From positions 248,001 through 312,000 of the forward strand of contig CAVQDH010000007.1 in NCBI GenBank assembly GCA_963711215.1: a DNA stretch of 64,000 nucleotides, written 5' to 3'. This stretch comes from WHUA01 sp963711215 (lineage in GTDB: Bacteria; Pseudomonadota; Alphaproteobacteria; UBA8366). The position numbers and the translations under genes are program-made. Positions 8,964 to 17,757 of the stretch are shown piece by piece (positions within the stretch are counted from its first letter, which is position 1; the number at the start of each line of letters is the position of its first letter). Below the pieces are notes generated by a model. That model did no database searches. It saw only the letters and a program-made list of their open reading frames with translations, and was not told the origin of the DNA.

Positions 8964-9758
8964 CTATTCGGCCGTCAGATCGACCAGGACCGGGACGTGG
9001 TCCGAGGCGCGTTCCCAGCCGCGGGCGTCGCGCAGAACGCTGGCCGACGTCAGGCGCTTTTCGAGCGGCGGCGTGACCCAGATGTGGTCGAGCCGACGGC
9101 CCTTGTCGGACGCGCTCCAGTCGCGCGCGCGGTAGCTCCACCAGCTGTAAAGACGTTCCGACGGCGGAATAAAATGGCGCACGGCGTCGACCCAGGCCAG
9201 GGTCCCCTGAATTGCACCCAGTTTCTCGACCTCGACGGGTGTGTGGCTGACCACAGAGAGGAGCTGCTTGTGCGACCAGACGTCGGTCTCGAGCGGCGCG
9301 ATGTTGAGGTCGCCCACCAGGATCATCGGCCGGTCCGCCCGGCGCTCGGCCGGAAACCAGGCGGTCATCTCATCCAGGAAATCGAGCTTGTGGGCGAACT
9401 TGTCGTTGGCCGCCGGGTCCGGAATATCGCCGCCGGCCGGCACGTAGAAATTATGCAGCTCGGTCCCGTCCGGCAGCTCGACCGAGAGGTGGCGACAGTC
9501 GCCCCGGCCGCACCAGTCCTGCCGGCCGGTCGGGCCGAGGGGAATGCGGGAAAGGATCGCGACGCCGTTGTATCCCTTCATTCCCGAAATCAGGATGTGC
9601 GGATAGCCGTACTCCCGTACCGCGTCTGCCGGGAAAAGCTCATCGGGGACCTTCGTCTCCTGCAGGCAGATGATGTCCGGCCGCTCGCTTTCGGCAAGCT
9701 TCTGCAGCAAGGGCAGGCGGGCCCGGATCGAGTTGATGTTCCACGTGGCGATGCGCAT
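8964..9758 (-). CDS. xthA: Exodeoxyribonuclease III
   Basis: This 264-residue protein is the AP endonuclease/3'-5' exonuclease of base excision repair. Family landmarks are MRIATWNINSIRARL at the N-terminus, LQETKVPDE (catalytic Glu for metal), VGDLNIAP (Asp/Asn pair), RRLDHIWVT and the terminal SDHVPVLVDL (catalytic Asp-His). Length is normal for the XthA branch of the EEP fold. It is the last gene of a minus-strand series running from lolA and ftsK, an order often seen in Rhodospirillales. The ATG start is supported by the conserved N-terminus. Confidence 0.96.
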   Translation of the reverse strand: MRIATWNINSIRARLPLLQKLAESERPDIICLQETKVPDELFPADAVREYGYPHILISGMKGYNGVAILSRIPLGPTGRQDWCGRGDCRHLSVELPDGTELHNFYVPAGGDIPDPAANDKFAHKLDFLDEMTAWFPAERRADRPMILVGDLNIAPLETDVWSHKQLLSVVSHTPVEVEKLGAIQGTLAWVDAVRHFIPPSERLYSWWSYRARDWSASDKGRRLDHIWVTPPLEKRLTSASVLRDARGWERASDHVPVLVDLTAE

Positions 9759-9781
9759 CCTGGGCGGGACCGGGCCGGGGC

Positions 9782-10468
9782 TCAGACGATCTTGAGCGTC
9801 AGGTCGGTCAGCCCGTCGACATGGCCGACCAGCGAATCGCCCTTGACCACGGCGGACACGCCCGCCGGCGTTCCCGTCATGATGACATCGCCCGGCTGCA
9901 GCGTGATCAGCCCGGAGAGGAAGGAAATCGTCTCCGGCACCGACCAGATCATCTTGTCGAGGTCCGATTCCTGCCGCACTTCACCGTTGACCGTGAAGCG
10001 CAGCGTGCCTTTCGCGATGTGCCCGACCTTGCTGACCGGATGCAGCTCGCTGCACGGCGCAGACTGGTCGAAATCCTTCGACAGCGACCACGGCCGCCGC
10101 AAGTCCTTCGCTTCCGACTGCATGTCGCGGCGCGTCACGTCGAAGCCGACGCCGTAGCCGAACACGCAGTCCAGTGCCTTGGCGACGGGAATGTCCCGGC
10201 CGCCCTTGGCCAGGGCCACGATCATCTCGCATTCCGGATGGACGTCCTTGGTCGCGACCGGATAGGGCAGCGCCGCGCCGGTGAAGATGGCATCGGGCGC
10301 CTTGGTGAAGAAGAACGGCGGCTCGCGGTCGGGGTCATGCCCCATCTCGCGCGCATGCTCGGCGTAATTGCGCCCGACGCAATAAATCCGGCGCACCGGA
10401 AACGGCTTGCCGCCGCCGGCGACCGGCAGGCATGGAATATCCCAAAGCGGTATCGCGTAGTCGGTCAT
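9782..10468 (-). CDS. Fumarylacetoacetase-fold hydrolase/isomerase
   Basis: This 228-residue protein belongs to the FAH family (fumarylpyruvate hydrolase, acylpyruvase and related enzymes). The start of the catalytic domain is IYCVGRNYAEHAREMG, followed by PPFFFTKAPDA and HPECEMIVAL, where the Glu residues bind the divalent metal. The C-terminal half has VFGYGVGFDVTRRDMQ and the conserved GDVIMTGTPAGV. The family cleaves C-C bonds of acylpyruvates or decarboxylates 2-oxo acids in aromatic and amino-acid catabolism; the exact substrate cannot be assigned. A 100-base gap separates it from the next upstream gene, so it may have its own promoter. Confidence 0.92.
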   Translation of the reverse strand: MTDYAIPLWDIPCLPVAGGGKPFPVRRIYCVGRNYAEHAREMGHDPDREPPFFFTKAPDAIFTGAALPYPVATKDVHPECEMIVALAKGGRDIPVAKALDCVFGYGVGFDVTRRDMQSEAKDLRRPWSLSKDFDQSAPCSELHPVSKVGHIAKGTLRFTVNGEVRQESDLDKMIWSVPETISFLSGLITLQPGDVIMTGTPAGVSAVVKGDSLVGHVDGLTDLTLKIV

Positions 10469-10570
10469 TGCCTCATTCCTTTGAAACCTGAAACGGCGGG
10501 AAAGCCTGGCGCGGCGAATCGAGTGCGTACCATGCCGCGCCGCCGGCCGGCAGGCAAGGCCGCCCGCCGC

Positions 10571-11518
10571 TCACGCGCCGGCTTCGTCGAGCATGGCGAA
10601 GACGAGGTCGCGGCAGGCCTCCGGCCGCTCGCAGATCATCATGTGATCGGCCCTTTCGACCATGCTGAAGCGCGAGCCGGGCACGCGCGCGGCGATCTCG
10701 GGCGCCGCCATGGTGACCCAGCGGGCTTGCTCCGATCCCGGATCCGCAAGGTTGGGGTCGCCGCCGACGAACCGCGCAGGCAAGGGAAACTGCGGCAGCC
10801 GGTCCCAGACCCCGCTGCAAGGCACGGAGCGGAACGACGCGCTCTCCGCCAACGGGTCGCAGGCGAGGCGGAATCCGCCGCCGGCATCGGGCCGCAGCGT
10901 TGCGCGGACATGCGCTTCCAGCATGTCGGGCCGGAAGCGCGCGAAGACGCCGCGGCTCCGCAGCAGGTCGAGGAACGCCGCCTGCGACGGCCAGACGGCG
11001 CGGCGCCGCGCGGTCCGCTCGGCCCGTGCCAAGGTATCGGCCATGGCCGCCGCATGGCCGGGATGTTCCTTTCCCAGCATGACCGGCGGCTCGAACAGCA
11101 TGAGATCGCGCCAGGGCGCCGCACCGAACGCTGTCCCCAGATGCAGCGCTGCGACACCGGAAATCGAATGCGCCACGTAGAACAGCGGCGCCGTCTTCGC
11201 ATCGCTCTGCACTGCCTGCGCCACGGCCAGCAGGTCGCCCGCCAGCGCATCCATGGTCACCGACGTGGCATCGCCGGCGGAGCCGCCGTGGCCGCGCGCA
11301 TCGAAGGCATAGACTTGGGCGCAGGCCGAAAGCATGTGAAGCCAGGGAAGATAGGAACCGGCCGCCATGCCCGTCGCGTGTCCGCAGAGCAGGGCCGGTC
11401 CGCCCTTGCTTCCGGTCAGGCGGTAGACGGCGAGCGGCGCGCCGTCCGCGCCGGCAACATGGAAGAGCGCGGCATCGGCGGCGGGAATCGACCGGAAGGA
11501 ATCGGAAGCGGCGTCCAC
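10571..11518 (-). CDS. Alpha/beta hydrolase
   Basis: The predicted protein is 315 residues, starting at a GTG (11518) that directly follows the TGA of the upstream gene with one base between. No ATG is available nearby, and the upstream in-frame extension is a shadow of the preceding gene. The alpha/beta hydrolase fold is indicated by ALLCGHATGMAAGSYLPW (oxyanion loop), VYAFDARGHGGS, the nucleophile elbow YVAHSISGVAAL (consensus G-x-S-x-G here reads H-S-I-S-G, so the serine is displaced or the elbow is divergent) and the C-terminal ERADHMMICERPE carrying the likely catalytic His. Substrate unknown. Translational coupling with the amidotransferase-like gene upstream suggests a shared pathway. 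Confidence 0.82.
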   Translation of the reverse strand: MDAASDSFRSIPAADAALFHVAGADGAPLAVYRLTGSKGGPALLCGHATGMAAGSYLPWLHMLSACAQVYAFDARGHGGSAGDATSVTMDALAGDLLAVAQAVQSDAKTAPLFYVAHSISGVAALHLGTAFGAAPWRDLMLFEPPVMLGKEHPGHAAAMADTLARAERTARRRAVWPSQAAFLDLLRSRGVFARFRPDMLEAHVRATLRPDAGGGFRLACDPLAESASFRSVPCSGVWDRLPQFPLPARFVGGDPNLADPGSEQARWVTMAAPEIAARVPGSRFSMVERADHMMICERPEACRDLVFAMLDEAGA

Positions 11519-11519
11519 C

Positions 11520-12314
11520 TCACGCGGCGCGGATCGAGGAAGAGCGGCCGGCCCGCTGGTCGAGCCGGGCACGGCAGGCCTCGCCGAATGCGTCGAACAT
11601 GACTTTCGACAGCGGCCATTGCATCGGGACGGGATGCTCGGGGTGCCATTGCACGCCAAGGACGAAACCCTTGGCGCGGGGGAGGCTGACCGCTTCGATG
11701 ATCCCGTCGTCGCTGATCGCCTCGACGAACAGACCCTCGGCCGGCCGGTCGATCCCTTGGGCATGCAGCGAGTTGACCATCACTTCGCCGGTCCTGCCGG
11801 TCAGCCGCTCGAGCATGCCGCCCGGCTGGATGACGATCGGGTGGCGGACCTCGACACGCATCTCGGACGGCAGCGCGCGGTTCATGCGATGTTCGCCCTT
11901 GCCGGGCAGCTCATGCACGTTCTGATGGAGCGAGCCGCCGAGCGCGACGTTGAGCTCTTGAATCCCCCGGCAGACGGCGAACAGCGGAACCCCGGCCTCG
12001 ATCGCCGCGCGAATCAGCGGCAGCGAGGTCGCGTCGCGTGCGGGATCGTGCAACGTGCCCGCGCGGCTCGGCGTGCCGTTGTAGTGATGCGGCTCCACAT
12101 TGGAGGCGGCGCCGGTCAGGAAGATGCCGTCGAAGCGGGTCACCAGCTCATTGAAACAACCGACTTCGCCCATCGCCGGTACCAGCAGCGGCTGGCCGCC
12201 GGCATAATTGACGACGCTTTCGACGTAGCGCTGGCCGACCCTGTGAATGGTCCGGCCTTCGATGACGTCAAGGCAGGCGGGAATGGCGATGATCGGGCAG
12301 GCTTCTTTACTCAT
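11520..12314 (-). CDS. Gamma-glutamyl-gamma-aminobutyrate hydrolase family protein
   Basis: This 264-residue class I glutamine-amidotransferase-like hydrolase is of the PuuD/peptidase C26 type. The nucleophile elbow is PLFAVCRGIQELNVALGG, with catalytic Cys. The His-Glu partners are in FVLGVQWHPEHP. The oxyanion region GIFLTGAASNVEPHHY is also typical. The best-characterised relative removes glutamate from gamma-glutamyl-GABA in putrescine breakdown; related enzymes cleave other gamma-glutamyl amides, so the precise substrate is open. No other putrescine genes are nearby. It heads a two-gene unit with the alpha/beta hydrolase, whose GTG start lies one base past this stop codon. Confidence 0.9.
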   Translation of the reverse strand: MSKEACPIIAIPACLDVIEGRTIHRVGQRYVESVVNYAGGQPLLVPAMGEVGCFNELVTRFDGIFLTGAASNVEPHHYNGTPSRAGTLHDPARDATSLPLIRAAIEAGVPLFAVCRGIQELNVALGGSLHQNVHELPGKGEHRMNRALPSEMRVEVRHPIVIQPGGMLERLTGRTGEVMVNSLHAQGIDRPAEGLFVEAISDDGIIEAVSLPRAKGFVLGVQWHPEHPVPMQWPLSKVMFDAFGEACRARLDQRAGRSSSIRAA

Positions 12315-12386
12315 GGCTTAACAATCGCACGGTCTGCCGGGCGCTTCAAGCCGGTAAAGCGCCCGAAAGGCTAGGATTCCCTTCGT

Positions 12387-13043
12387 TTATTCAGCTTTCT
12401 GCGGCACCGGCTGCTCGACATATTTGAACAGATCTGCGTTAAGATTTACCCCATAACGCGTGTTCTGAAGGGTTATTTGCGTAATGTTGTCCTGCACGTC
12501 CCGGACGGTCCATTTCCGTAGCTCGAGCGGCTTGTCCGAGAAGGTCAAAGTGACCTCGCCCATGTCGGGGTTGTCCCGGGTTACCAGGCCGATTTGAAGG
12601 ATCCCCGGCAGCTCCTCGAGCTTCGTGATCTTGAAGTCCTTCTTCAGCGAAATGTTCGCCTGCACGAGAAACTGGGCCGGCGTCTTGACCAGCGGGATCA
12701 CGTTCGTTTCCTTCAGCGAGCGATCGACATGGAAAAGCCAGCTGCCGTTCGCGACCAGCAGATAGGGGACCGGCGGGTCGTATTCGAAGCGGAAACGGCC
12801 TGGCCGTTTGACGTAGAGGTTGCCGTCCCAGGCGCTGCCGTCCGGATTGATCTGGATGAACCGCGACTCCATGGTTCGGATGCCGTTCAGATAGTCTTCG
12901 ATGCGGTTGATCTCGCCGACGGCCTCCGGGTCGGTGAGCGGCCGATTGGTTGCCGTCGCTGCCGGCGCCAGCGGCGGCCATGCCAGGACGGTGAACGCGG
13001 TGAAAGCAGCCAGCGCCGCGCGGCGGCTAAAAGCCGCCGCCAG
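12387..13043 (-). CDS. lolA: Outer-membrane lipoprotein carrier protein LolA
   Basis: The mature domain matches LolA: a periplasmic chaperone that carries lipoproteins from LolCDE to the outer membrane. Recognisable blocks are GEINRIEDYLNGIRTMESRF, RPGRFRFEYDPPVPYLLVA, RSLKETNVIPL and the strand VTLTFSDKPLELRKWTV. A convincing signal peptide (MAAAFSRRAALAAFTAF, then a hydrophobic stretch ending LAPA) appears only if translation starts at a CTG at 13043. No in-frame ATG, GTG or TTG lies between the ftsK stop and this signal peptide. Either the start is non-canonical or the first base of the codon is a sequence error. The start overlaps the end of ftsK, so the two are probably coupled. Confidence 0.85.
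   Translation of the reverse strand: MAAAFSRRAALAAFTAFTVLAWPPLAPAATATNRPLTDPEAVGEINRIEDYLNGIRTMESRFIQINPDGSAWDGNLYVKRPGRFRFEYDPPVPYLLVANGSWLFHVDRSLKETNVIPLVKTPAQFLVQANISLKKDFKITKLEELPGILQIGLVTRDNPDMGEVTLTFSDKPLELRKWTVRDVQDNITQITLQNTRYGVNLNADLFKYVEQPVPQKAE
13021..13039. repeat. Hairpin at the ftsK stop / lolA start
   Basis: CGGCGGC at 13021-13027 and GCCGCCG at 13033-13039 form a perfect seven-base-pair stem around a five-base TAAAA loop. On the minus strand it overlaps the ftsK TAG stop and the first codons of lolA. With no T-tract after it, it is more likely an mRNA structure affecting coupling than a terminator. Confidence 0.4.
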
Positions 13044-15415
13044 CCAGGATTTCGCGCTTGCCGACGTGATTCGCGGGACCAACGACACCTTCCTTTTCCA
13101 TGCGCTCGATGATGCGCGCAGCGCGGTTGTAGCCGATCTGCAGGTGCCGCTGAACAAAGCTGGTCGAGGCCTTCCGTTCCTGGAGAACGAGCGCGACCGC
13201 CCGGTCATAGAGGTCGTCACCGGACCCGCCGCCTGCGCCGCCGTCGATTTCGCCACCGAACTCACCTTCCTCATCTTCGGTTACAGCATCGATATAGGTA
13301 GGCGAGCCCTGATTGCGAAGGAAATTCACGACATTTTCAACTTCGTCATCGCCGACGAACGGGCCGTGCACGCGGGTAATCCGCCCGCCGCCCGCCATGT
13401 AGAGCATGTCGCCTTGGCCGAGCAGCTGCTCGGCGCCCTGTTCGCCGAGAATCGTGCGGCTGTCGATCTTCGACGTGACCTGGAAGCTGATGCGGGTCGG
13501 GAAGTTTGCTTTGATGGTGCCGGTGATGACGTCGACCGACGGGCGTTGCGTCGCCATGATCAAATGGATGCCGGCGGCGCGCGCCATCTGCGCCAGCCGC
13601 TGGATCGACGCCTCGATGTCCTTGCCCGCGACCAGCATGAGGTCGGCCATCTCGTCGACCACGACCACGATATAGGGCAGGGGCGACAGGTCGAGCGGCT
13701 CTTCCTCGATGATCGGCTCGCCGGTATCGGGATCGAAGCCGGTCTGCACCTTGCGCATCAGCTCTTCGCCATTGCGCGCCGCTTCCGTAACCCGCCGGTT
13801 GTAGCCTTCGATATTGCGCACACCCAGCTTCGACATCAGCTGATAGCGCTCCTCCATCTCGCGGACGGTCCATTTCAGCGAGACGATGGCCTTCTTCGGA
13901 TCGGTCACCACCGGCGCGATGAGGTGCGGGATATCGTCATAGATCGACAGCTCCAGCATCTTTGGGTCGATCATGATCAGCTTGCAGGTCTCGGGATCGA
14001 GCCGGTACAGCAGCGAGAGGATCATCGCGTTCAGCCCGACCGACTTGCCCGAGCCGGTCGTTCCCGCGATCAGCAGATGCGGCATCCGGGCCAAGTCGGT
14101 TATGACCGGTGCGCCGCTGATATCCTTGCCGAGCGTCAGCAGCAACCGCCCGCCGGTTTTTTCGTACGAAGTGGAGGCCAACAGCTCGCGGAGATAGACC
14201 GTCTCGCGCCGCATGTTCGGCAGCTCGATGCCGATGACGTTGCGTCCCGGAATGACCGCGATACGCACCGAGACGGCGCTCATCGACCGCGCGATATCGT
14301 CTGCCAGGCCGATCACCCGGCTGGTCTTGGTGCCGGGCGCGGGCTCCAGCTCGTACAGCGTCACCACCGGTCCGGGGCGCACCTTGACGATTTCGCCGCG
14401 CACGCCGAAATCCTCGAGCACGCTTTCGAGCAGGCGCGCATTCTGATACAGCGCCTCTTCGTTGACGGCGCGGGCGTCGGCCTGCAGCTCCGGCCCCTCC
14501 GCCAGCAGCTCGAGCGGCGGCAGGTCGAAGCCTTCGTCGGTGCGCTGCAGGTTGAGCGAGCGCTGCCGGGCGGCGAGCCCCCGCTTGCCCGGCTTGGGCC
14601 GCACCGGCGGCGTTTCGACGAGATCGTCGCGCCGTAGCGATGGCTCCGGCGGCTCCGGCATGGCCACGGGTTCCGCCGGCTCTTCGCTGCGGCTGAGCAT
14701 TGGCTCGCGTCGGACGCGGCTGCGCCCGGTCGGCACTTCGATCGGGGACTTCCCGTTCACGGCGCTCGCGCAGCCATTGGATGGGCCGCCACAGCGTATA
14801 GCCGATGCGGCGGCAGATACGCTGCATGCGTTCCGCGCCTTTGCGCCATTCCTCGGCGCTGTAGGCAAGCACATAGAACATGATGGTGCCGGCAAGGGCG
14901 CCGAAGATGGCGAAGATGATAAAGCCGTCCACATGCGCGCCGGTCAATGCGATCGCGCCGATCAGCCGCGCCAGGATGGCCCGGCCCACCACGCCGCCGA
15001 GCCCGGTGTCGAGCGGCCAGGCCGCCGGATGGTCGAGGGCGGCGAAGGCGAGCGCCGCCAGTACGAGGCCGACCGGCAGCAGGATCACCCGCAGCAGGGC
15101 CTTATCCAGCGCGTGCCGGCGCATCAGCCGGGTGCCCCAGGCGCCGAAGACAGGAATCAGCAGGCCGGCCGCAAGCCCAAAGGTCTGCAGGAGAAGGTCG
15201 CTGGCGATCGCACCCGGCCGGCCCATGAGATTGCGGACCGGCAGGCCGCTTGCCGTATTGAAGGACGGATCCGCCGGCCGGTAGGTCGTCAGCGCGAGCA
15301 GCAAGGCCACGGCCGCGAGGCACAACGCGAGACCGATCAGCTCGCTGGCCCGGCGTTTGAAGAACAGGCCGGCGCCGGGCGGCAGGAAGGCGGTTTTCTG
15401 GCTTGCGGAGGACAT
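13027..15415 (-). pseudogene. ftsK: DNA translocase FtsK, one apparent frameshift
   Basis: FtsK pumps chromosomal DNA through the closing septum. Four N-terminal transmembrane helices are visible (for example ELIGLALCLAAVALLLALT and GFIIFAIFGALAGTIMFYVL). They are followed by a short linker, the motor with Walker A (IAGTTGSGKSVGLNAMI) and Walker B (YIVVVVDEMADLMLVAG), and a C-terminal gamma winged-helix (DLYDRAVALVLQERKAS, RAARIIERMEKEGVVGPA) that reads KOPS-type sequences. The frame breaks in the linker near 14743-14748, where one extra C in a CCCC run joins REREVP to IEVPTGRSRV. The repaired protein is about 795 residues, normal for alphaproteobacteria. Loss of such a gene is improbable, so a sequence error is the better explanation. 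Confidence 0.9.
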
Positions 15416-15676
15416 CGGCCTATCCGTTCAGCATGCGGTCATGTTGCAGCAGCGATTGACGCCGCCGCACCGGGCAGATTTGCAGCTTGCCGATATGCAA
15501 ATTCAACATCCTCACAAGAGCTCTGCAAATGTTGGCCGAGTCGTCGCAAGTAATAAACCGAACTCACAAGAATTGCGCGCCGGAGTTTAGCTTCCGATGG
15601 CTTCGGACACAAGCGCACTCACCCGCTCGAGCGATGATCAGCTTGCGGACTATTTGTATTGCGTTGAATGAAGAAA

Positions 15677-15707
15677 CGCCCGGAAGGATGGGGAATCCTT
15701 CCGGGCG
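15677..15707 (-). terminator. Rho-independent terminator after the PII gene
   Basis: A perfect 13-base-pair stem (CGCCCGGAAGGAT / ATCCTTCCGGGCG) with a five-base loop is followed, on the minus strand, by TTTCTTC. It is the last of four hairpins met after the stop codon of the PII gene at 15806. Confidence 0.75.
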
Positions 15708-15712
15708 CTCGT

Positions 15713-15799
15713 GTGGAGGGGACGGCCTCCACTTGTCCGGGCATGGCTGCCTGTCCCGGACAAGGTCGACAGGGATGGTCGCGTGGCGGCGACCATCCC
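15713..15799. repeat. Three further consecutive hairpins downstream of the PII gene
   Basis: Stems are 15713-15719 with 15726-15732 (GTGGAGG/CCTCCAC), 15734-15741 with 15755-15762 (TGTCCGGG/CCCGGACA) and 15772-15782 with 15789-15799 (GGGATGGTCGC/GCGACCATCCC). Together with the terminator at 15677-15707 they fill the 3' region of the PII transcript end to end. The rest of the 15416-15805 gap (upstream of ftsK) shows no gene. Confidence 0.6.
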
Positions 15800-15805
15800 T
15801 TGCTT

Positions 15806-16144
15806 CTAAAGCGCGTCCGCGTCGGTCTCTCCGGTGCGGATACGAACCGCCTTGCGGAGATCCAGAACGAAAATCTTGCCGTCACCAATCTGGTTGGTTT
15901 TTGCGGCAGCAGTGATGGCCTCAACGACTTTATCCGCGACGTCTGCCATGACTGCGACCTCGATCTTCAGCTTCGGCAGGAAGCTGACGGTATATTCCGC
16001 GCCGCGGTAAATCTCGGTCTGGCCCTTCTGACGGCCATACCCTTTCACCTCCGTGACGGTGAGCCCTTCAATCCCCATTCCGGTAAGTGCCTCACGGACG
16101 TCATCAAGCTTGAAGGGCTTGATAATTGCCATGATCAGCTTCAT
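15806..16144 (-). CDS. glnB: Nitrogen regulatory protein P-II
   Basis: This 112-residue PII signal transducer starts MKLIMAIIKPFKLDDVREAL. The T-loop GYGRQKGQTEIYRGAEYTV is complete, including the Tyr that is uridylylated by GlnD. The C-terminal KIFVLDLRKAVRIRTGETD is the usual ATP/2-oxoglutarate site. PII trimers report carbon/nitrogen status to AmtB, NtrB, GlnE and others. The ATG at 16144 gives the canonical length. It lies 290 bases downstream of amtB beyond a strong terminator, so it is probably transcribed separately. The symbol is a choice: by sequence it is as GlnK-like as GlnB-like. Confidence 0.92.
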   Translation of the reverse strand: MKLIMAIIKPFKLDDVREALTGMGIEGLTVTEVKGYGRQKGQTEIYRGAEYTVSFLPKLKIEVAVMADVADKVVEAITAAAKTNQIGDGKIFVLDLRKAVRIRTGETDADAL

Positions 16145-16365
16145 TGGTGTTTCCTTTCGCAAGCCGTGGCTCCGGCGAGGCGCCCCGGCGGTAGTCGATT
16201 GCGCAAAGCCCCTGGACAAAGGGATACTCAAGAAGCGTGCCGACGCGAATACCGCCTAACATATTGAATAATAACCGGCTCGATTGAGCCAGCGGTTGTC
16301 AGGCTGCCCGGTCAAGGCGCAATTGCCTAAAAAAACGGCAATAAGCCCGGGTTTCGGATCGGCAT

Positions 16366-16392
16366 GAGAAAAGGGGGCCGAAGCCCCCCTTT
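16366..16392 (-). terminator. Terminator after amtB
   Basis: On the minus strand the sequence reads as a GGGGGC stem closed by a TTCG tetraloop and followed by CTTTTCTC. The stem bases are 16373-16378 with 16383-16388. It lies about 45 bases past the amtB stop and separates glnK-amtB from the second PII gene. Confidence 0.8.
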
Positions 16393-16436
16393 CCCGTCCC
16401 TCCCGCCGGAGACCGGCGGTGCTGAAGTAGGGAGCG

Positions 16437-17747
16437 TTAGGGCACCGTTTCACCGTGCAGGTTGAGGTCGAGACCATCGCGCTCGGTCTCGGCATCGACA
16501 CGCAGTCCGATGACGACGTCGACGATTTTCAGCAGGATGAAGGTCACGATCGCGTCGTAGACGACCGTCACCGCGACGCCATAGAACTGCAGGCCGACTT
16601 GCGCGGTATTGCCTTCGAGCATGCCCGCCGTGCCGCCGATCGCCTTGACCGCGAAAACACCCGTCAGGATGGCGCCGATCGCGCCGCCCACGGCGTGGAC
16701 GCCGAAGGCATCGAGCGAGTCGTCGTATCCGATCATCAGCTTGAGCTTAGCCGCCGACCACCAACAGCCGACGCCGACCACGATGCCGATCGCCAGCGCG
16801 CCGCCCGGGCCGACGAAGCCCGAAGCCGGCGTAATGGCGACAAGGCCCGCGACCGCGCCAGAGATGATGCCGAGGACGCTCGGCTTGCCGACGAACGCCC
16901 ACTCGACGAACATCCAGGCGAGCGCCGCTGCCGCCGTCGCGATCTGCGTAACCGCCATTGCCATGCCGGCCGAGCCATTCGCGGCGACCGCCGAACCGGC
17001 ATTGAAGCCGAACCAGCCGACCCACAGCAGCGATGCGCCGATCAGGCTGAGGACGAGGTTATGCGGCGCCATGTTCTCTTCGCGGTAACCGAGGCGCTTG
17101 CCCAGCACGAGGCAGCAGACGAGGCCGGCTACGCCGGCGTTGATGTGCACCACGGTGCCGCCGGCGAAGTCGAGCACGCCCGCCTTGCCGAGGAAGCCGC
17201 CGCCCCATACCCAGTGGCAGATCGGCGAGTAGACGATCAGTGACCAAAGGGTCATGAAGACGAGCATGGCGGAGAACTTCATGCGATCGGCGAAGGCGCC
17301 GGTGATCAGCGCCGGCGTGATGATCGCGAAGGTCATCTGGAAGGTCATGAACACGGTTTCGGGGATCGTGCCGGACAAGGAATCCTTGCCCACGCCATGC
17401 AACATAAACTTGGCGGCGTCGCCGATAACGGCGTTGCCGGGGTCGAACGCGAGGCTGTAGCCGATGATCGTCCAGAGCACGGTCACGAGGCAGGTGATGG
17501 CAAAGCTCTGCATGCACGTCGCGAGTACGTTCTTCTTGCGCACCATGCCGCCGTAGAAAAGCGCCAGGCCCGGTATTGTCATCAGCAGGACCAGCGCGGT
17601 CGAAGTCAGCATCCAGGCTGTGTCGCCAGTATCAAGTTTCGGTGCATCCGCCGCCAGAGCCGGGGTCACCGCCGCAAATACGGCTAGAGCGGCCGCGGTG
17701 AACGGCACGCCGATTTTCGAAAGTTTTTTCACATTCATGATGTTCAT
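16437..17747 (-). CDS. amtB: Ammonium transporter
   Basis: This 436-residue Amt/Mep/Rh family protein begins with a signal-like N-terminus (GVPFTAAALAVFAAVTPALA) ahead of the 11-helix core. Family motifs include AWMLTSTALVLLMTIPGLALFYGG, DFAGGTVVHINAGVAGL (first pore His), WVGWFGFNAGSA and LDAFGVHAVGGAIGAILTG (second pore His). It conducts ammonia from ammonium and is blocked by PII under nitrogen excess. ATG 17747 has AAGGGGAG four bases upstream; a second ATG follows three codons later. The glnK stop is only ten bases upstream, giving the classic glnK-amtB operon. Confidence 0.96.
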   Translation of the reverse strand: MNIMNVKKLSKIGVPFTAAALAVFAAVTPALAADAPKLDTGDTAWMLTSTALVLLMTIPGLALFYGGMVRKKNVLATCMQSFAITCLVTVLWTIIGYSLAFDPGNAVIGDAAKFMLHGVGKDSLSGTIPETVFMTFQMTFAIITPALITGAFADRMKFSAMLVFMTLWSLIVYSPICHWVWGGGFLGKAGVLDFAGGTVVHINAGVAGLVCCLVLGKRLGYREENMAPHNLVLSLIGASLLWVGWFGFNAGSAVAANGSAGMAMAVTQIATAAAALAWMFVEWAFVGKPSVLGIISGAVAGLVAITPASGFVGPGGALAIGIVVGVGCWWSAAKLKLMIGYDDSLDAFGVHAVGGAIGAILTGVFAVKAIGGTAGMLEGNTAQVGLQFYGVAVTVVYDAIVTFILLKIVDVVIGLRVDAETERDGLDLNLHGETVP

Positions 17748-17757
17748 GATACTCCCC

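Noticed and set aside
11211..11760. Longer N-terminus for the alpha/beta hydrolase reaching back to about 11764
   Set aside because: The extra residues are a frame shadow of the upstream hydrolase gene; a GTG directly after that gene's stop gives a sensible start.
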